A DNA stretch of 64,000 nt from Pratylenchus scribneri (Eukaryota > Nematoda > Chromadorea > Rhabditida > Pratylenchidae): assembly GCA_030063045.1 (NCBI GenBank), contig JAQSEB010000003.1, forward strand, positions 682,001 through 746,000, in the 5' to 3' direction. The stretch's first letter is position 1; each line of letters begins with the position of its first letter. The translations under genes were made by a program, and so were the position numbers. Positions 1-12,600 of the stretch are shown in pieces. Below the pieces are notes generated by a model, which worked only from the letters and a program-made list of their open reading frames with translations, did not search any database and was not told the DNA's origin.

Positions 1-596
1 AACTTTGGCCGTTACCATTTTTTTTCTTTTTTATTAATGAAATGATTTGGCGGCTAAAATATGATATAATGGGGGAAAAAGTGAAAGGAAATGGCCGCCG
101 GATTTAATTAGTAATGTTGGCATTTTTTGGAAGGTGGAAGGTTGTGGAATGAACGATGAATCTTGATGTTGGATTTAACGCGCATCGCACATTTTTAGCA
201 GCGACTTTCAGCTGACTGAGGAGTTAATTTGGCAAATTAGCTTCGGAACAGAAAATACAAGGACTAAATAATTTTTGGCCGTCGGATTTACATTGTTGCT
301 ATTTTGCCATTTGTGAGAGGTAGAGAAGGTTTGGGACAAGATTGGCACCGGAAGCAAAAAAAAAGGAAATTGTTGTGGAATTATTTATTTTAGAAATTGA
401 AAGTGGAATTTTTCAAACATTTAAATTCTTTAATTCAACAAAATATGAGAAAATTGTAATTTTTATAGGCAAAATAATTTATTATTAGATATGAACACTC
501 AGAAAATGAAATTTTTTATTCAAAAAATAATTTATTAAAAATATTTCAAAAATTAAAAATTTTAAATTTACTGCATATTTTTTGTGAATAAAAAAA
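1..596. other. AT-rich spacer, nothing recognised
   Basis: No reading frame with protein-like composition, no paired splice sites around conserved residues and no RNA gene were seen on either strand. Confidence 0.6.
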
Positions 597-742
597 AAGA
601 TATTCATATAAAAAAATTTAAGTTAAATATTTTTTCAAAAATTAATTTAAATTTTTGGTAGAACTAACAAAGATATTCATATAAAAAAATTTAAGTTAAA
701 TATTTTTTCAAAAATTAATTTAAATTTTTGGTAGAACTAACA
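597..742. repeat. Tandem duplication of a ~73-bp unit
   Basis: Two nearly identical adjacent copies, about 598-669 and 670-742, each begin with AAGATATTCATATAAA and end with GGTAGAACTAACA. The near identity suggests a recent event. Confidence 0.85.
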
Positions 743-2735
743 GAAGGGTTAGTGTGCTTATTCGTTCCTTTTTCATGAATACAGTATATTTTCGGAATTG
801 GAATCGAAAAAGAACTAAAATAACGTAAATTGGAATTCGGATTTCCGACCCCATATGTCCCCATATCTGCTGTTTGAGGATGAACCTCGATTGGATAGAA
901 AATAAAGTGTGCGCCTCACATTTCAGCTGGATGAGACATTTAGCACAGGAGTTAATTTGCCAAATTGGCTTCTGCTCTATTAAATAAAAAAATAAGCGTA
1001 CATCAAAATAGGGGGAGGCAAATAACCTTTTTGGCAAAATCATCCGACAACGGAATTGTAGTAGGAGGGGATTTATTGTAAGGAGGAGGAAAGTGTGAAT
1101 GAATTAATTATATTATGGCCGAAGTGCGCAAAACGCCGGAAGGCAATTCATTCTCAAAAAGAGACATATCCGGCAATAGGATGTAATGACTTGGCTCATT
1201 CATTTTTATATTATTGGCATTTTTGGGGTTGGATGGCAAGCGCAAAAATATTATTAATTGGTTCGGGATTAAAAAATAATAATTGGCACAATTGCAAATT
1301 GGCCTCAGGGCATCTTAAAAAAATTATAACCAAATCTAAGGCCACAGAAAGAATGTAAAAATTAAAATTGAAATAAAGTGGCTGAAGATGAAATTATATG
1401 ACTGTCAACATGATAGGGTTGCTCACGGATCATTGTAGGTTAATCGAACCGAAGAAGCCAAATTCAATGATTTTATTGTTGGCATTTTGGGTGTGAAAAA
1501 TAGACCCAACACCCAATGGAAGCTACTTTAATTTAATGAACTCGGTTAATTGATAAAATTATAAAATAGCCTTATTGATACTAATAATAAAAATTGGAAC
1601 AAAAAATATTATTATTAATGCCATTCTTAAGAGCCGAGAGACTAAAAGGCATAAAGTGGCCCGAAAAGCATGAAAACGAAAGTTTAAATTTTTAATTTTT
1701 AGAAATAAAAGATGGGCATTTAGGCTATTTATTGGAATGCCTTTGATGAACGAGCCATATTCAATTTTATATTGTTGACATTTTTAGAGAAAAGTAAGTT
1801 CGATTGGCTGGTGTCAGCTCAATTTTCACAATTAATTGGTCAGATTCTATATTAGCCTCATTAATAATAATAATTGGGAAAATTATGGATGAAATAACGC
1901 CAAAAGACAGGAAAATTATTAAGGTCATTGATGGAAGAATGCGAAATTTGTCTTTATATTTGGGCCATATTCTATTTTATATTGTTGGCATTTTTACAGG
2001 TAAACGGAAATCCATTGGCATTTTAATTTTCAAAATTAATTGGTCAAATTACCTTCATTCATTAATAATAATAATTGGGACAAATTATGAGGGCAATAAC
2101 CCCAAAAACAGGGAAAGGGATTAGGGTATAGGGGAAAGGGAAGAGGCAAAGGGAGGCTGGCACTAATCAACTGACACCGGCGGAATTGTATTCTGTAGGA
2201 AAAGTGAATTATATTGAAAAGAGGGGATGAGCGGAAGAGGCCATGGATGGGGCGGAATTTGCGCGCGGACACCGCTTTTGACTGAGACTAATGCAAAAAT
2301 GCCATTTGGCCGGACTACTGCAATTATAAATATTCCTGATTAATTGGCCCATATAATTGGCCATAATGAATGCAAAAAAATTGGTCGTTCAAATTAATTA
2401 TTTTTAAAAGAGGGCAAATTCAAAATAATAATTTTAATTGGCTGAATATTAATATTTGATCTTGTCTCGATTAAAATCATTTTTCTTGGTATAAGAAAGA
2501 TTATATGGAATAAGTGGAGCATTGACACAATACAATTTCAAAAATTCTATGGAATTGGGTACAAAAATTAAGATTTAATGAAATTAATTGGACATTTTGC
2601 AAATTTGTAATTTTTGATTATATTATTGGAAATAATTTATCCAAAATCTTGTGAAATCGATTTTCATTAAATTATAGGCCGTTAATCAAAAGGAATTGGT
2701 TTGATTTAATTTTATAATGATAGAAAGAGTGCGGT
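743..2735. repeat. Spacer with three diverged ~170-210-bp repeats
   Basis: Segments at about 1,195-1,330, 1,751-1,920 and 1,965-2,120 share the same order of words: ATATTGTTGGCATTTTT, then AATTAATTGGTCA, then TTAATAATAATAATTGG. They look like old copies of one unit. No coding exon was recognised in the rest of the interval. Confidence 0.45.
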
Positions 2736-3330
2736 TTTAAAATCGGTATTCATTCCGGAAAGAATTATGATTTTTTTTTTGTTTCATTCCGGAAAGAATT
2801 CTAATTTTTTGTGTTTCATTCCGGAAAGTTTTAATTCTGATTTTTGTGTTTCTTTCCGAAAAGTTTTAATTCTGATTTTTTTTGTTTCATTCCGGAAAGT
2901 TTTAATTCCGATTTTTTGTGTTTCATTCGGAAACTTTTAATTCTAATTTTTGTGTTTCTTTCCGGAAAGTTTTAATTCCGATTTTTTGTGTTTCATTCGG
3001 AAATTTTTAATTCTAATTTTTGTGTTTCTTTCGGAAAGTTTTAATTCTGATTTTTGTATTTCATTCCGGAAAGTATTAATTCTGATTTTTTGTGTTTTCT
3101 TTCCGGAAAGTTTTAATTCTGATTTTTTTTGTTTCATTCCGGAAAGTTTTAATTCCGATTTTTTGTGTTTCATTCGGAAACTTTTAATTCTAATTTTTGT
3201 GTTTCTTTCCGGAAAGTTTTAATTCCGATTTTTTGTGTTTCATTCGGAAACTTTTAATTCTAATTTTTGTGTTTCTTTCCGGAAAGTTTTAATTCTGATT
3301 TTTTGCATTTCATTCGGAAAAGAAAATATT
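2736..3330. repeat. Minisatellite, ~36-bp unit, about 16 copies
   Basis: Units contain CATTCCGGAAAGTTTTAATT followed by a T-rich stretch and GTGTTT. Copies differ by CATTCGG/CTTTCCGG variants and by the length of T runs. Open frames across it on both strands are a by-product of the period and should not be called genes. Confidence 0.9.
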
Positions 3331-5200
3331 GAATTAAAAAACCTTTTAAAAATTTCCGAAAAAATTTGTAATGAATTTAAAAACTTTCCGGATATTTATA
3401 AATGTTTTTCATCGGTCAATGTGTAAAATATTTTAAATAAATTTTCTGATTTTTCCTCTAAAATTTTAATTTAAATAAATAAAAACTTTTACTATTCTTT
3501 TGAATTTATAATTCCATAATTTAATTTTTCATCTAATTTTCCATAGAGAAAAAAGTGCGCGCCCCTTTAATAATTAAAATTATAATTGGGATGAAGCGGA
3601 ACGGAAAAATGATATTTTATAATACTACAAATAATAATAAAATTATTTTCATTTTTTTTCTAAGTTAACATCCGTTAACGAATAAAGGTCGCGCGCACCC
3701 AGTCAGTTAGTTGATTGGTCAATTATTTAATTCATTTTAATAAGCAAAGATAGACTTATCGAAAAAAAGAAAAGCAAAAAAATTGGCACCAAAATTTGTG
3801 GCCAAAATTAAAAAATTAATCTGTCCCCTAATCGGTACATAATTTCAAAGACCATTTTAAATTAAAGGAAAGGTATTATATTAGAATTAAAGAGATTTAT
3901 GACTTATGAAATTTGCCTAATTTCTTGATGTGTGGCTTCGCAGTTCACATTCTTCATCGGTACGACGGTTTCCAACTAAATTAGAATCCAGAGAAATGAA
4001 CTCTTTTTTTGGAAGGATTTATAAATTGACTTTTTTGGACCCACTTAAAATTGTGAACCCGATTAATAAGAAAATTAAATTTTCCAGTCTGGTGAATATT
4101 AGCTTTAAATTAATAATTACTATTATAAATTGATTACAAATATAGCCCTGCTGTGATTGGGATGAGTTGATTAGAAAAAGAATTAGCGGATTTTATGGAA
4201 TTCGGCAAAAAAAAATGACAAAAAGCAGCAAAATTAGTCAAAATTGAACAGTTTTCTTTTTGACCACATAACATTCGGGTCAATTAGAATATGATCAATC
4301 TTTTTATATGCAAATGCTCTGCAAAAAGAGATTAATCCAATTATAAAAAATTTTTAATACCTGGAAATTATGTTATATTGGTCAATAAATAACTATCCAA
4401 GATCGGCCGTTTTTTTTCAAATTCAAAATATTTTAATTGAGAAAATGAAGAAAGAAAAACAAATGCCAGCCTAGAAAATTCGACCCCTCCCTCAATTCCA
4501 TTCATAGGGAATTAAATTAAAATTAAATCGACGGAAAAGAGAGATATAGAGGAGGCTTTCAATCCTCCATAAATCTCTCCGGGTGCCATATGCCAAGAAT
4601 GGATGGCCGATTAATATTTTTTCCGGTGCGCGGAGGAAGGGCAAATGGCACCGCACCGGGGCGCGTGGGGGCAAATTCCTATGCGGATTAGACCAACAAA
4701 AGGATGGAACGGTTGAATTAGACGGCTTTTCCTCCCTTTCAATATCCGAAAAATTTTGGTGCCAATTTTTGTCTAATTTTTGTGCCAAATTTTGTTTGGC
4801 TTCCAGCAATTAGCGGAAAATATTCCTATATTAACGGAAGGTGTGCCAAAATGGAAATGTTTATTAAAATTGTGAAAGGATTGAGTGGACTGACTGATTT
4901 GTTGCAAAATTTAATTAATTTTTTTTTGCAAAATATTAAAATGAAAATTTTTAAATTATTGAGAGAAAAAGGCAAGAATGAAATGGAAATTTTAAATTTA
5001 TTCAAAAGTCTATCCGTTTAATTTTGCAAATTGGCAAATATGCCAGCAAAGTTTTTATTAAGATTTACAAAAATCGGATTATAAATAACAAAATGCTCTA
5101 TAGAAAAGTTATAATTCTTATACCCTTTCGATAAAACATTTTGATATTAAAATTATAGGATCAAATTATAATTAGCCAAAATGTTATAGCCAACAATGAA
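3331..5200. other. AT-rich spacer, nothing recognised
   Basis: A slightly GC-richer patch near 4,560-4,830 is open in frames on both strands but shows no signal peptide, domain or splice structure. Confidence 0.5.
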
Positions 5201-5852
5201 GGTAATAGTTGACTTTGTATCATACCTTTTTCCAGAAAAAATTTTTTATTTTATTTTTCGCAAAAAACGTGTATTTAGGGGTTTTCGATGCTGGAGAATC
5301 CGAATCTGACGTCCATTTTTCCATATCTTACCATTATGGTAAGATATGCCGACTTTTATCAAGATAGTGCAAAGGGGGGACCAAGGGCATTTTTGATAAA
5401 AATTTTTACCTAGTCAAATTTAGTCAAATTATAGTTCATTTGATGCGCCTCGACGAGCTGATCACGAATCTGTAATCGATTTCGCATAAAACCAAAAAAT
5501 AAAAAAGTTATGGCCATTTTAGTCATGTGGGCCACGTAGACACCTTATGAATTTTTTTAATGGCCAAAACTTTTTTATTTTTGGGTTTTATGCAAAAACG
5601 ATAACAGATTCGTAATAAGCTCATCAAAACATGTTGAATTATATATAATATGCCCCAAAATACCAAAATTCAGTTTTTCGAAACCGGTTTGTAAACCTAT
5701 ACTGGTTCAGCAAATTTAATTCATGAAAAATAAATGCCAAATTCGGATTCCCCATCATTGTAAACCCCTAAATACAAATTTTTAGCGAAAAATAAAATCA
5801 AAATTTTTTTTGGAAAAAAGGTGTGATACAAACTACAAAGTCAACTATTACC
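5201..5852. mobile_element. MITE with perfect 8-bp target duplication (hAT-like)
   Basis: The left end GGTAATAGTTGACTTTGTA is the exact reverse complement of the right end. The element is flanked on both sides by ACAATGAA (5,193-5,200 and 5,853-5,860), a perfect 8-bp target site duplication, the size typical of hAT elements. The interior is also partly self-complementary: AAAAATAAAAAAGTTATGGCC near 5,500 faces its complement near 5,560-5,580. No transposase frame is present, so it is non-autonomous. Confidence 0.9.
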
Positions 5853-5860
5853 ACAATGAA

Positions 5861-8640
5861 TACTTCGCAATTTCGGTCAATTTAGCCGATTTTCGTTCAT
5901 AACTTTTTGCCAATTTCCCATCAACTCTATTAATTTTTCTCTATTAATCACAATCAACTCAATTAAAACTCTATGTAAAATTATTCTCTATCCATCTCTA
6001 CTCAATGGCTATAAATTTAAATTTAATAAATTAAAGCTATTTTATTTGAAAATTTTTTTTAGAGAATGGACAGAAATTCCTTCGACACTAATTAAGTAAA
6101 TGCCATAATACATAGTACATATTTTTCTCATCATCGATGCCATTGGATTTGTTTTTTTTTTAAATTCCACTTCCATTAGATTCTTTTCCACAGTCTTTGA
6201 GATGTTTTTCCGCATTTTCTAAAGTGCAGCAGACAGCAATTTTGTTGTTTTCTATTTTCTATTCTAATCTTTAAAGGGACATGACCACCCGTATAGAAAA
6301 ATAAAGTGGTAGGGAGGCCAAGGTGTACGGAAGGATGTATGATGGGAATGTTTTTAATGCTGCTATTAAGTAAGTGTTTTATACGGCAGAACATTTTATG
6401 TTGCGCAGACGCGTTCAATGCCGTCTCCCAATGGGACAGTGCATTTTGCCATTTTAAATAAAACGGGATGCCGGAGGAGAAGGATTATTTTTTATGAAGT
6501 TTGGGGAAATAAATAGGGCATGTGACTGGAAAAAGCAGACAAGAATAAGCTTGGATCGTATGAAAGGGGAAATGTTGCGCAATACATTATTTTTTAATAA
6601 ATGGGAAAGAAGGAAATAAATAAAGGTTAAAATTTTGTTATTTTTGTTAGTATTATGCCTTTATCCTTTATTAGATTCTAATAAGAGAAATAAAGAGACG
6701 TTAAATATAAATTGATAAATATAAATAACTACTATTGTAACTGACCCATTTAAAGCTTAATACTTTTTAAAATTTTTATGATTGTTTGAAAGTGAAAAAC
6801 TATGAGAAAAATTTTAGTTTTTTTTTTTTATTTAAAAGGTGAAAAAATTTTGTGATTTTTTCGATTTTTTTGGAGGCGAAAAACATAACCCCGTTTGAAA
6901 TTTTTGCAATTATATATATTTTAAAGAGGTTTTCTTTTTTTTGATTTTTACATTGTTTAGAATTTATTAAGCATAGCAAGTCAAAAAAAAAGGAATTTAA
7001 AATAAGATGAATTTTTTTTAAAAAAATTGATTAATAAAATTATAAAATTTAAATTCGAACACCTAAAATATCATAAAAAGATTTTTTATTGTTTTATCCC
7101 AAGATTTTTTGCAAAACCCTCGAGTCAAAATTAGAAAGAAGAAAAATTGGTATAAAACATTTTGATCAAAAGTATTTAAAAAATTGCTTTTGCTTGACTA
7201 TGGCCATGGTGAATTTGAGCATTTTTAAAGCAACTTTTTCCTTACAATTAGCATTTAGTAAAAATCCCCAGTGGAGGATTTTTAAAACAGAAAAACGTAA
7301 AAATAGGAAGGATATTTTGGTCCAATTTTTTATGTGTTGACCAGCCGCTTTTGCCCCCTCATCATGTGGGTGAATGATTGAGATTCAGACAGCGGGGGTG
7401 GATGATTTTAAGGAGGCGAATCAAGGATGAAAAGTTAAAAAATTGTCATTTGGCGTCACCTCTGCCCAGAGTCCAGACAGCCAGCTTTTTGCCTTTTGGC
7501 CAAGTCCACGGCTGGTCCCATTTTACTCCGTAAATCCGACTTTTTAAAATTTAGAAAATTTTAAGGGGATACAATAAATTGCCATCAGTTTTAATAGTAT
7601 TAAAAATGACAAATTTTTAGTATTATCATTTATTATTTTTTTTTTGGGTATTGTTGACCATCCATTGAGTTTTTATTAGGGGTTTGATCTTTAATAGGAA
7701 GGAAGGGGGGAAAGGAAGGTAAAAGAGTAATGCGTTTGAAGGGGCATTGAGGAAAGAAGATAAAGGATAAAGCCACCTTTTGCCGTTTTTTTCATGGCCA
7801 TTCACTCCCAGTCAGACCTTATGGCCATTCTAGCTCTTCCTCTATGGCCATTTCGGCCTTTCCACCTTCTGACGAAGCTGTTGTTGCTTTGCCGATTTTG
7901 CAATAAAGATGTAAACAGAGAGGAAATCCATGATTCCCAAAAAGCCATGTGGCCAACGGAGGATGTGGCCATTTAGTTCCCTCTGACCATGGGGTTAAGA
8001 AATAACGATAGAAAATGCCTGCTGTCTGTTGATCAGTAGCAGCATGAAAGAGTAGGACAAAATGGAAAAGTAATGAGTGGAAAAAGCTGAAAAAATGCTT
8101 GTGGGGGAGGGGAGTTTGACTTAATTAATAAAATTTTGCTTAATTAAATGAATCGATATGAGTAAGAAATTGCCAACATTTCACCCTTGTCAAATTTGGC
8201 ATAAAAATTTGGCCTAAAAGAATACCAATCTTTGACCAATTGGGCATTCCTCCACCAGGTTTAGGCTATACAAAAAATAAGATTTTAGGCCCTATGATTT
8301 TGATTAACAAAAAAAAAAAGATTTTATAGGCTCTATGATTTGGTTTATAATTTTTGATTGGAAATAACAAATAATTGTAGTTAAATGAAAAGATATGTTG
8401 AAATGTCAAGCTAAAAGTGCCAAAATTTTGCCCTAGGCAAATTTGGCATTCCTCTCTAAACAAATCTGATGAGATGATAGTTTAAGATAATTAATTCATA
8501 ATAGTATTTAGATTTAGACTAAAAAAATTGTATTTAGATTTAGACTATAAAATAATAGGATTTTAAATCTCTGGCTATGTTTTGGCGGGAAATAATTTGA
8601 AAAGATTCAAATAATGGCCAAAATAACCAAATTTTCTTCG
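5861..8640. other. AT-rich spacer, nothing recognised
   Basis: No gene recognised. A short direct duplication occurs at about 8,270-8,300 and 8,315-8,345 (ATTTTAGGCCCTATGATTT-like). Confidence 0.5.
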
Positions 8641-9290
8641 TTGTATTTTTGTCAAAAAATTTTGGGCCATTTGAGCTCTTTGTCCCCACTGCTAAGGGAT
8701 ACGGTAAATTCCTTTTGGGAATAGGTCGTCGGCCGCCACATTACCCAAGGGCACATTTGATGGAGGGCAGAAAAAACGGCGGATGTGAAGGATAACAGTG
8801 CCACATAGGCCGGAAGATTGCTGGTGTGTTTGTCCATCCAATTGGATGCCGAGAAAAGTGGGGCCAAGTGGGGGGAGAGGCCGGAAAGCGGGGGGTGGGC
8901 TGACGATAAATGTGGCACGCCTGGAATGTTTGTACTCCATCCCCTCTCTCCCCTGCTTTTTTACCATTTGGCCTTCCACCGTCGACGGCGGTGGTGCCAT
9001 TGGCTGACCCTCCTCCCATTTTGCCTTTGATAGAGATGAGGAGGCGAAAATCCCCCCTCTTGGGAATTTTCAAATGCCAAATTGGCACAAATGTATGCGG
9101 GGGACACACAGGGGAGGGAGACGATAAAAATGTCAAAGCGACAAAACAATATAAACAGCCAGCCGCCACGACAGCATCCGGACGGATGGAGACAGCTTTT
9201 ATTGGGAAAGGCGTAAAAAGGGTTTTTACTTTTTAAGCCGGCTTCTAAAGGGAATTGGATGGGCTAAAATATACACAAATTTGATGAACG
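8641..9290. other. GC-richer island, open on both strands
   Basis: Base composition rises sharply and several frames stay open on both strands. The translations are Pro/Ser/Arg-rich and mutually overlapping, with no recognisable domain. Most likely non-coding; function unknown. Confidence 0.4.
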
Positions 9291-9308
9291 CATTCAACGG
9301 GAATGAGT

Positions 9309-9328
9309 GGGGGTGGGGGGGGGGGGGG
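9309..9328. repeat. Poly-G run
   Basis: A nearly pure G tract with one T. A second, longer pure G tract lies near 17,496-17,514 and a C-run cluster near 14,104-14,124. All could form G-quadruplexes and are places where assembly length is unreliable. Confidence 0.8.
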
Positions 9329-9649
9329 AACAGTGAAAAGGGCACAGACTAGGAGGGATGGGCCAATTTTTGATTGGTTAAAACTGACATTCTAGGTGAG
9401 AGGGGCATGGCATATGTAAAGAAAACAGTGAAAATGGCACAGACTGGGAGGGATGGACCAATTTTGGAGGCTTTTATAATAGAAGCTATATCGTAAATTA
9501 AAAAGGGAGGCCGGATGGGATTCAAATTTTGATGGCTAATTTGAAATTTGATTTATTAGACAAATGATGCGGCCATAACCAATAACTTTTGTCTATTCGA
9601 AATTTTTCTTGTGGGAAATAATCCAGGCTCCCCAACTTGTCTCCAGGCC

Positions 9650-9985
9650 AAGTTGCCTTTTTTATTATAATTAATTAAGAGCTGAACCAATTTTGGTGAC
9701 TTTATCAAATTAAAGAGAAAACATTTGACTTTATAATTTTATTAATTTTATTTTAATTGGTTCAGAAAACAGAAGTGATTAAGTTATGCACAAAAAACTC
9801 TATAAAAATTTCTTTAATCATTAGAAAAAGGTTATTTTAAATTGTTTATTGGGTTCAGGAAAACTGAACAAATTTAAATAAAATTAAAATAAATATATAG
9901 CCAAAAGTCAAATCTTTATTTTGATACTAAAATCAACAAAATTGGTTCAGTCGTTGATGAATTTTATAAAGGTGTCGGCAAGTTA
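9650..9985. mobile_element. Diverged inverted-repeat element
   Basis: The left part reads GAACCAATTTTGGTGACTTT and the right part near 9,935-9,960 reads AAAATCAACAAAATTGGTTC, close to its reverse complement. The same word TCAAAATTGGTTCA occurs near 20,050, so this is a member of a dispersed family (see 19,840, 38,850 and 50,680). No coding capacity. Confidence 0.5.
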
Positions 9986-10139
9986 GCTAGGCCTAGGCAA
10001 CAAATTAGGGCACATCTCTTTAAAATTTATACTATTAAATAAATTTTGGGATAAATTAATAGGAAGAATCAGAGGAGGAAAAGAAATTTGTGAGACAAAT
10101 TAGCAATTTAGGGGCACAATTTTAGAAAAACGGAAAATT

Positions 10140-10510
10140 TTTTGGTTCAATTTGTGGAAACATATCAAATGTAACTACTAACTAGAATTTTATGGTCAAA
10201 AAAAGGTGCAAAAAATAATAAATGTGAACACAAATAAACAAAAACTTTTTTTTTAGCAATTTTCTTCCGGGTCCGGGAGTTGTTTTTAAAATTGAGGTCC
10301 GTGAATAAATTTTGCAGAAAATTGGTGACAGCAAGAGTCATGAAAGATAAACAATTGACATAAATTTCTCGATTTGGAACATGATTACGATTATTCCCGA
10401 AGAAGAGAAAATCCTTTGGAAAAAAATTAAAAACATGTCAAATGTCGCATTTTATGGTCCAAAAAAGGGTGTAGGAAAAAAATAAATATGAGAAAAAAGA
10501 AGCTTTGTGA
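10140..10510. repeat. Direct duplication, diverged
   Basis: About 10,160-10,240 and 10,430-10,505 share the order ACATATCAAATGT, TTTTATGGTC, AAAAAAGG, AATAAATATGA-like. They look like an old duplication of some 265 bp. Confidence 0.4.
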
Positions 10511-10553
10511 AAATGCGCAGTGAGAAGATGGTCAAAAATGGTGCAAAAAGAAG

Positions 10554-10913
10554 ATGATGATGCTCTTTGCCGCCGCCTCCTTCTTCCTCCTCGTCTTTCT
10601 GCCAGCTGGATTAGCCGGGAAAAGATTCTTGGTGGGGGTGAAAAGCTTTGGCTGGGCTAGCCTTGATGAGGGCGCGGCTGATGATGAAAGGGGAAAACTG
10701 CTGGCTGGGATGGGACAGCTTGAAGATGAAGGGGGATCAGGGGAGGGGGCAGTTGCTGAAGGCGCGGATGATGGTGAAAAGGAAAAGGCCGAGGGGCTAA
10801 AGCATTTTCATCCTCCTATTCACAGAGCGCTTCTTCCTGGACTGCGCGACAAAAATGGACGGCGAGGGGTCCAAAAGGACATAGGGGGTCCAAAAGGGGA
10901 ATTACGACGATGA
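10554..10913 (+). CDS. Doubtful small secreted-protein frame (119 residues)
   Basis: The frame opens with MMMLFAAASFFLLVFLPAGLAG, a convincing signal-peptide shape. It continues as an acidic Gly/Glu/Asp-rich stretch with two in-phase degenerate repeats (EGAADDERGK and EGADDGEKEK) and ends in a basic tail. No family was recognised. It lies in a GC-rich island where several other frames on both strands are equally open, no intron or upstream gene structure supports it, and the hydrophobic start comes from a CTT/CCT-rich stretch that could do this by chance. Small secreted proteins of this kind exist in parasitic nematodes, but I give this low weight. Confidence 0.18.
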   Translation: MMMLFAAASFFLLVFLPAGLAGKRFLVGVKSFGWASLDEGAADDERGKLLAGMGQLEDEGGSGEGAVAEGADDGEKEKAEGLKHFHPPIHRALLPGLRDKNGRRGVQKDIGGPKGELRR

Positions 10914-11760
10914 GCGCATGATGATAGAAGAAAGGAAGATGGACACTCTTTAGGGAGAAAGGGTGGCTGATTGAAGGAGGAGGGCGATTGCGGTTGGAAT
11001 TGCGTAGCCACCCTCTCTGGGAAGTGCGGGGTTGGAGGAGAAAACGAAGTGGAGGGGGATGCGGTTCTGTTTTTGTTTCCCCAATGCGCGAAGAACAAAC
11101 AAAAGTGGACATTTGTGTGGCGAACAACAGGAACTGTCCCTTTTCTCTTCCTTCTTCCTGCCTCTTCTTCTTCTTCCAAATCTCTTCTTCTTCCTTCCTT
11201 TTCTCTCTTCCTTTCTCTTTTTCTCTCCTTTTCTTCCTCATCTTCCCGAGGGGAATGAATGGCCGATCCACTTTCCTCCAAAAAGATGCTCATCCCCCAT
11301 TGCCGGCTGGCAGCAATTCTTCCTTATTCCTTGCCCCCACCTTTCGCTATTTGTCCTTTTTTCCTTCCATTCTTGAATGAATGCAAGGTCCGGCGGCCAG
11401 GATCACCCCCTCTCATTCACATCTTTCCTTCCTCATTTTTCCCAAAATAGCCTATTCGGCCGCTGGCCGCCACACCGCCAAAAAGCAAATACAAATAGTT
11501 CCTCTTCCTCATTCTCATTTGCAGAGCTCATCCTCCTCTTCTTTCCGCCCATTGCCCAAAAATCTTCTTCACCACCTTTCTTCCTGGGTCCGGCTGGTTG
11601 GTTGGTGGAACTGCTGGCCAATTGAACAGCCTCCCCTTTTCGCTTTTCATTCCTTGATGTCCATCCCCTCTGCAGCTTTTATTAGAAGAGGAAGGGCTAA
11701 AAATGAATGCAACCGCCGGTGAATTTTCCTTCCTGAAGGGGCCTCATCCTTTTCCCCGAG
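10914..11760. other. GC-rich, pyrimidine-rich island
   Basis: Long CTTCTTCC runs (about 11,140-11,250) keep all frames on both strands open. The translations are low-complexity Ser/Phe/Leu or Lys/Glu/Arg strings. No gene is supported. Confidence 0.5.
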
Positions 11761-12000
11761 AGTCGGGACCCAACCCCACTGCCACTCAACATTCGTCGCA
11801 CTTTTTAAACAAATGAAAAATCAACAACAAAAAGGAGAGAGCAAAATTTTGCACCGGAAATATATGATGTCGGGAGATATTTTGAAAAATTTAGTGGAAG
11901 TGGATGAGAAAATTCTCAAGAAAAAGGTCAAAGACTGAAAGATTTATAATAAATTGGTCATCCCTTTCCTTATGAAGGCATTTATTTAGTTAGTGCAAAG

Positions 12001-12600
12001 CAGGCGGAATTATTAAAATCAGAACTGGTGGAATTATTAAAATCAGAACAGGCAGAATTATTAAAATCAGAACAGGCGGAATTATTAAAATCAGAACAGG
12101 CGGAATTATTAAAATCAGAAGAGGCGGAATTATTAAAATCAGAATAGGCGGAATTATTAAAATCAGAACTGGTGGAATTATTAAAATCAGAACAGGCAGA
12201 ATTATTAAAATCAGAACAGGCGGAATTATTAAAATCAGAACAGGCGGAATTATTAAAATCAGAAGAGGCGGAATTATTAAAATCAGAATAGGCGGAATTA
12301 TTAAAATCAGAACAGGCGGAATTATTAAAATCAGAAGAGGCGGAATTATTAAAATCAGAACAGGCGGAATTATTAAAATCAGAACAGGCGGAATTATTAA
12401 AATCAGAACAGGCGGAATTATTAAAATCAGAACAGGCGGAATTATTAAAATCAGAACAGGCGGAATTATTAAAATCAGAAGAGGCTGAATTATTAAAATC
12501 AGAATAGGCGGAATTATTAAAATCAGAACAGGCGGAATTATAAATCAGAACTGGAGAAATTATTAAATCAGAACTGGAGAAATTGTAAATTAAAATAGGC
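12001..12600. repeat. Satellite, 24-bp unit, ~25 copies, six-unit higher order
   Basis: The unit starts AGGCGGAATTATTAAAATCA and ends GAAC. Variants (CTGGTGG, CAGGCAG, GAGGCGG, ATAGGCGG) recur in the same order about 144 bp apart, for example CTGGTGG near 12,022 and again near 12,166. This indicates duplication of a six-unit block. The unit shares AGGCGGAATTATT with the array at 21.5 kb. Confidence 0.95.

Noticed and set aside
2736..3426. Open frames on both strands (SFNSDF / KSELKLSG strings)
   Set aside because: Products of the ~36-bp minisatellite.
8741..9236. Overlapping 100-140-codon frames on both strands
   Set aside because: GC-rich island effect; mutually exclusive frames with no domain.
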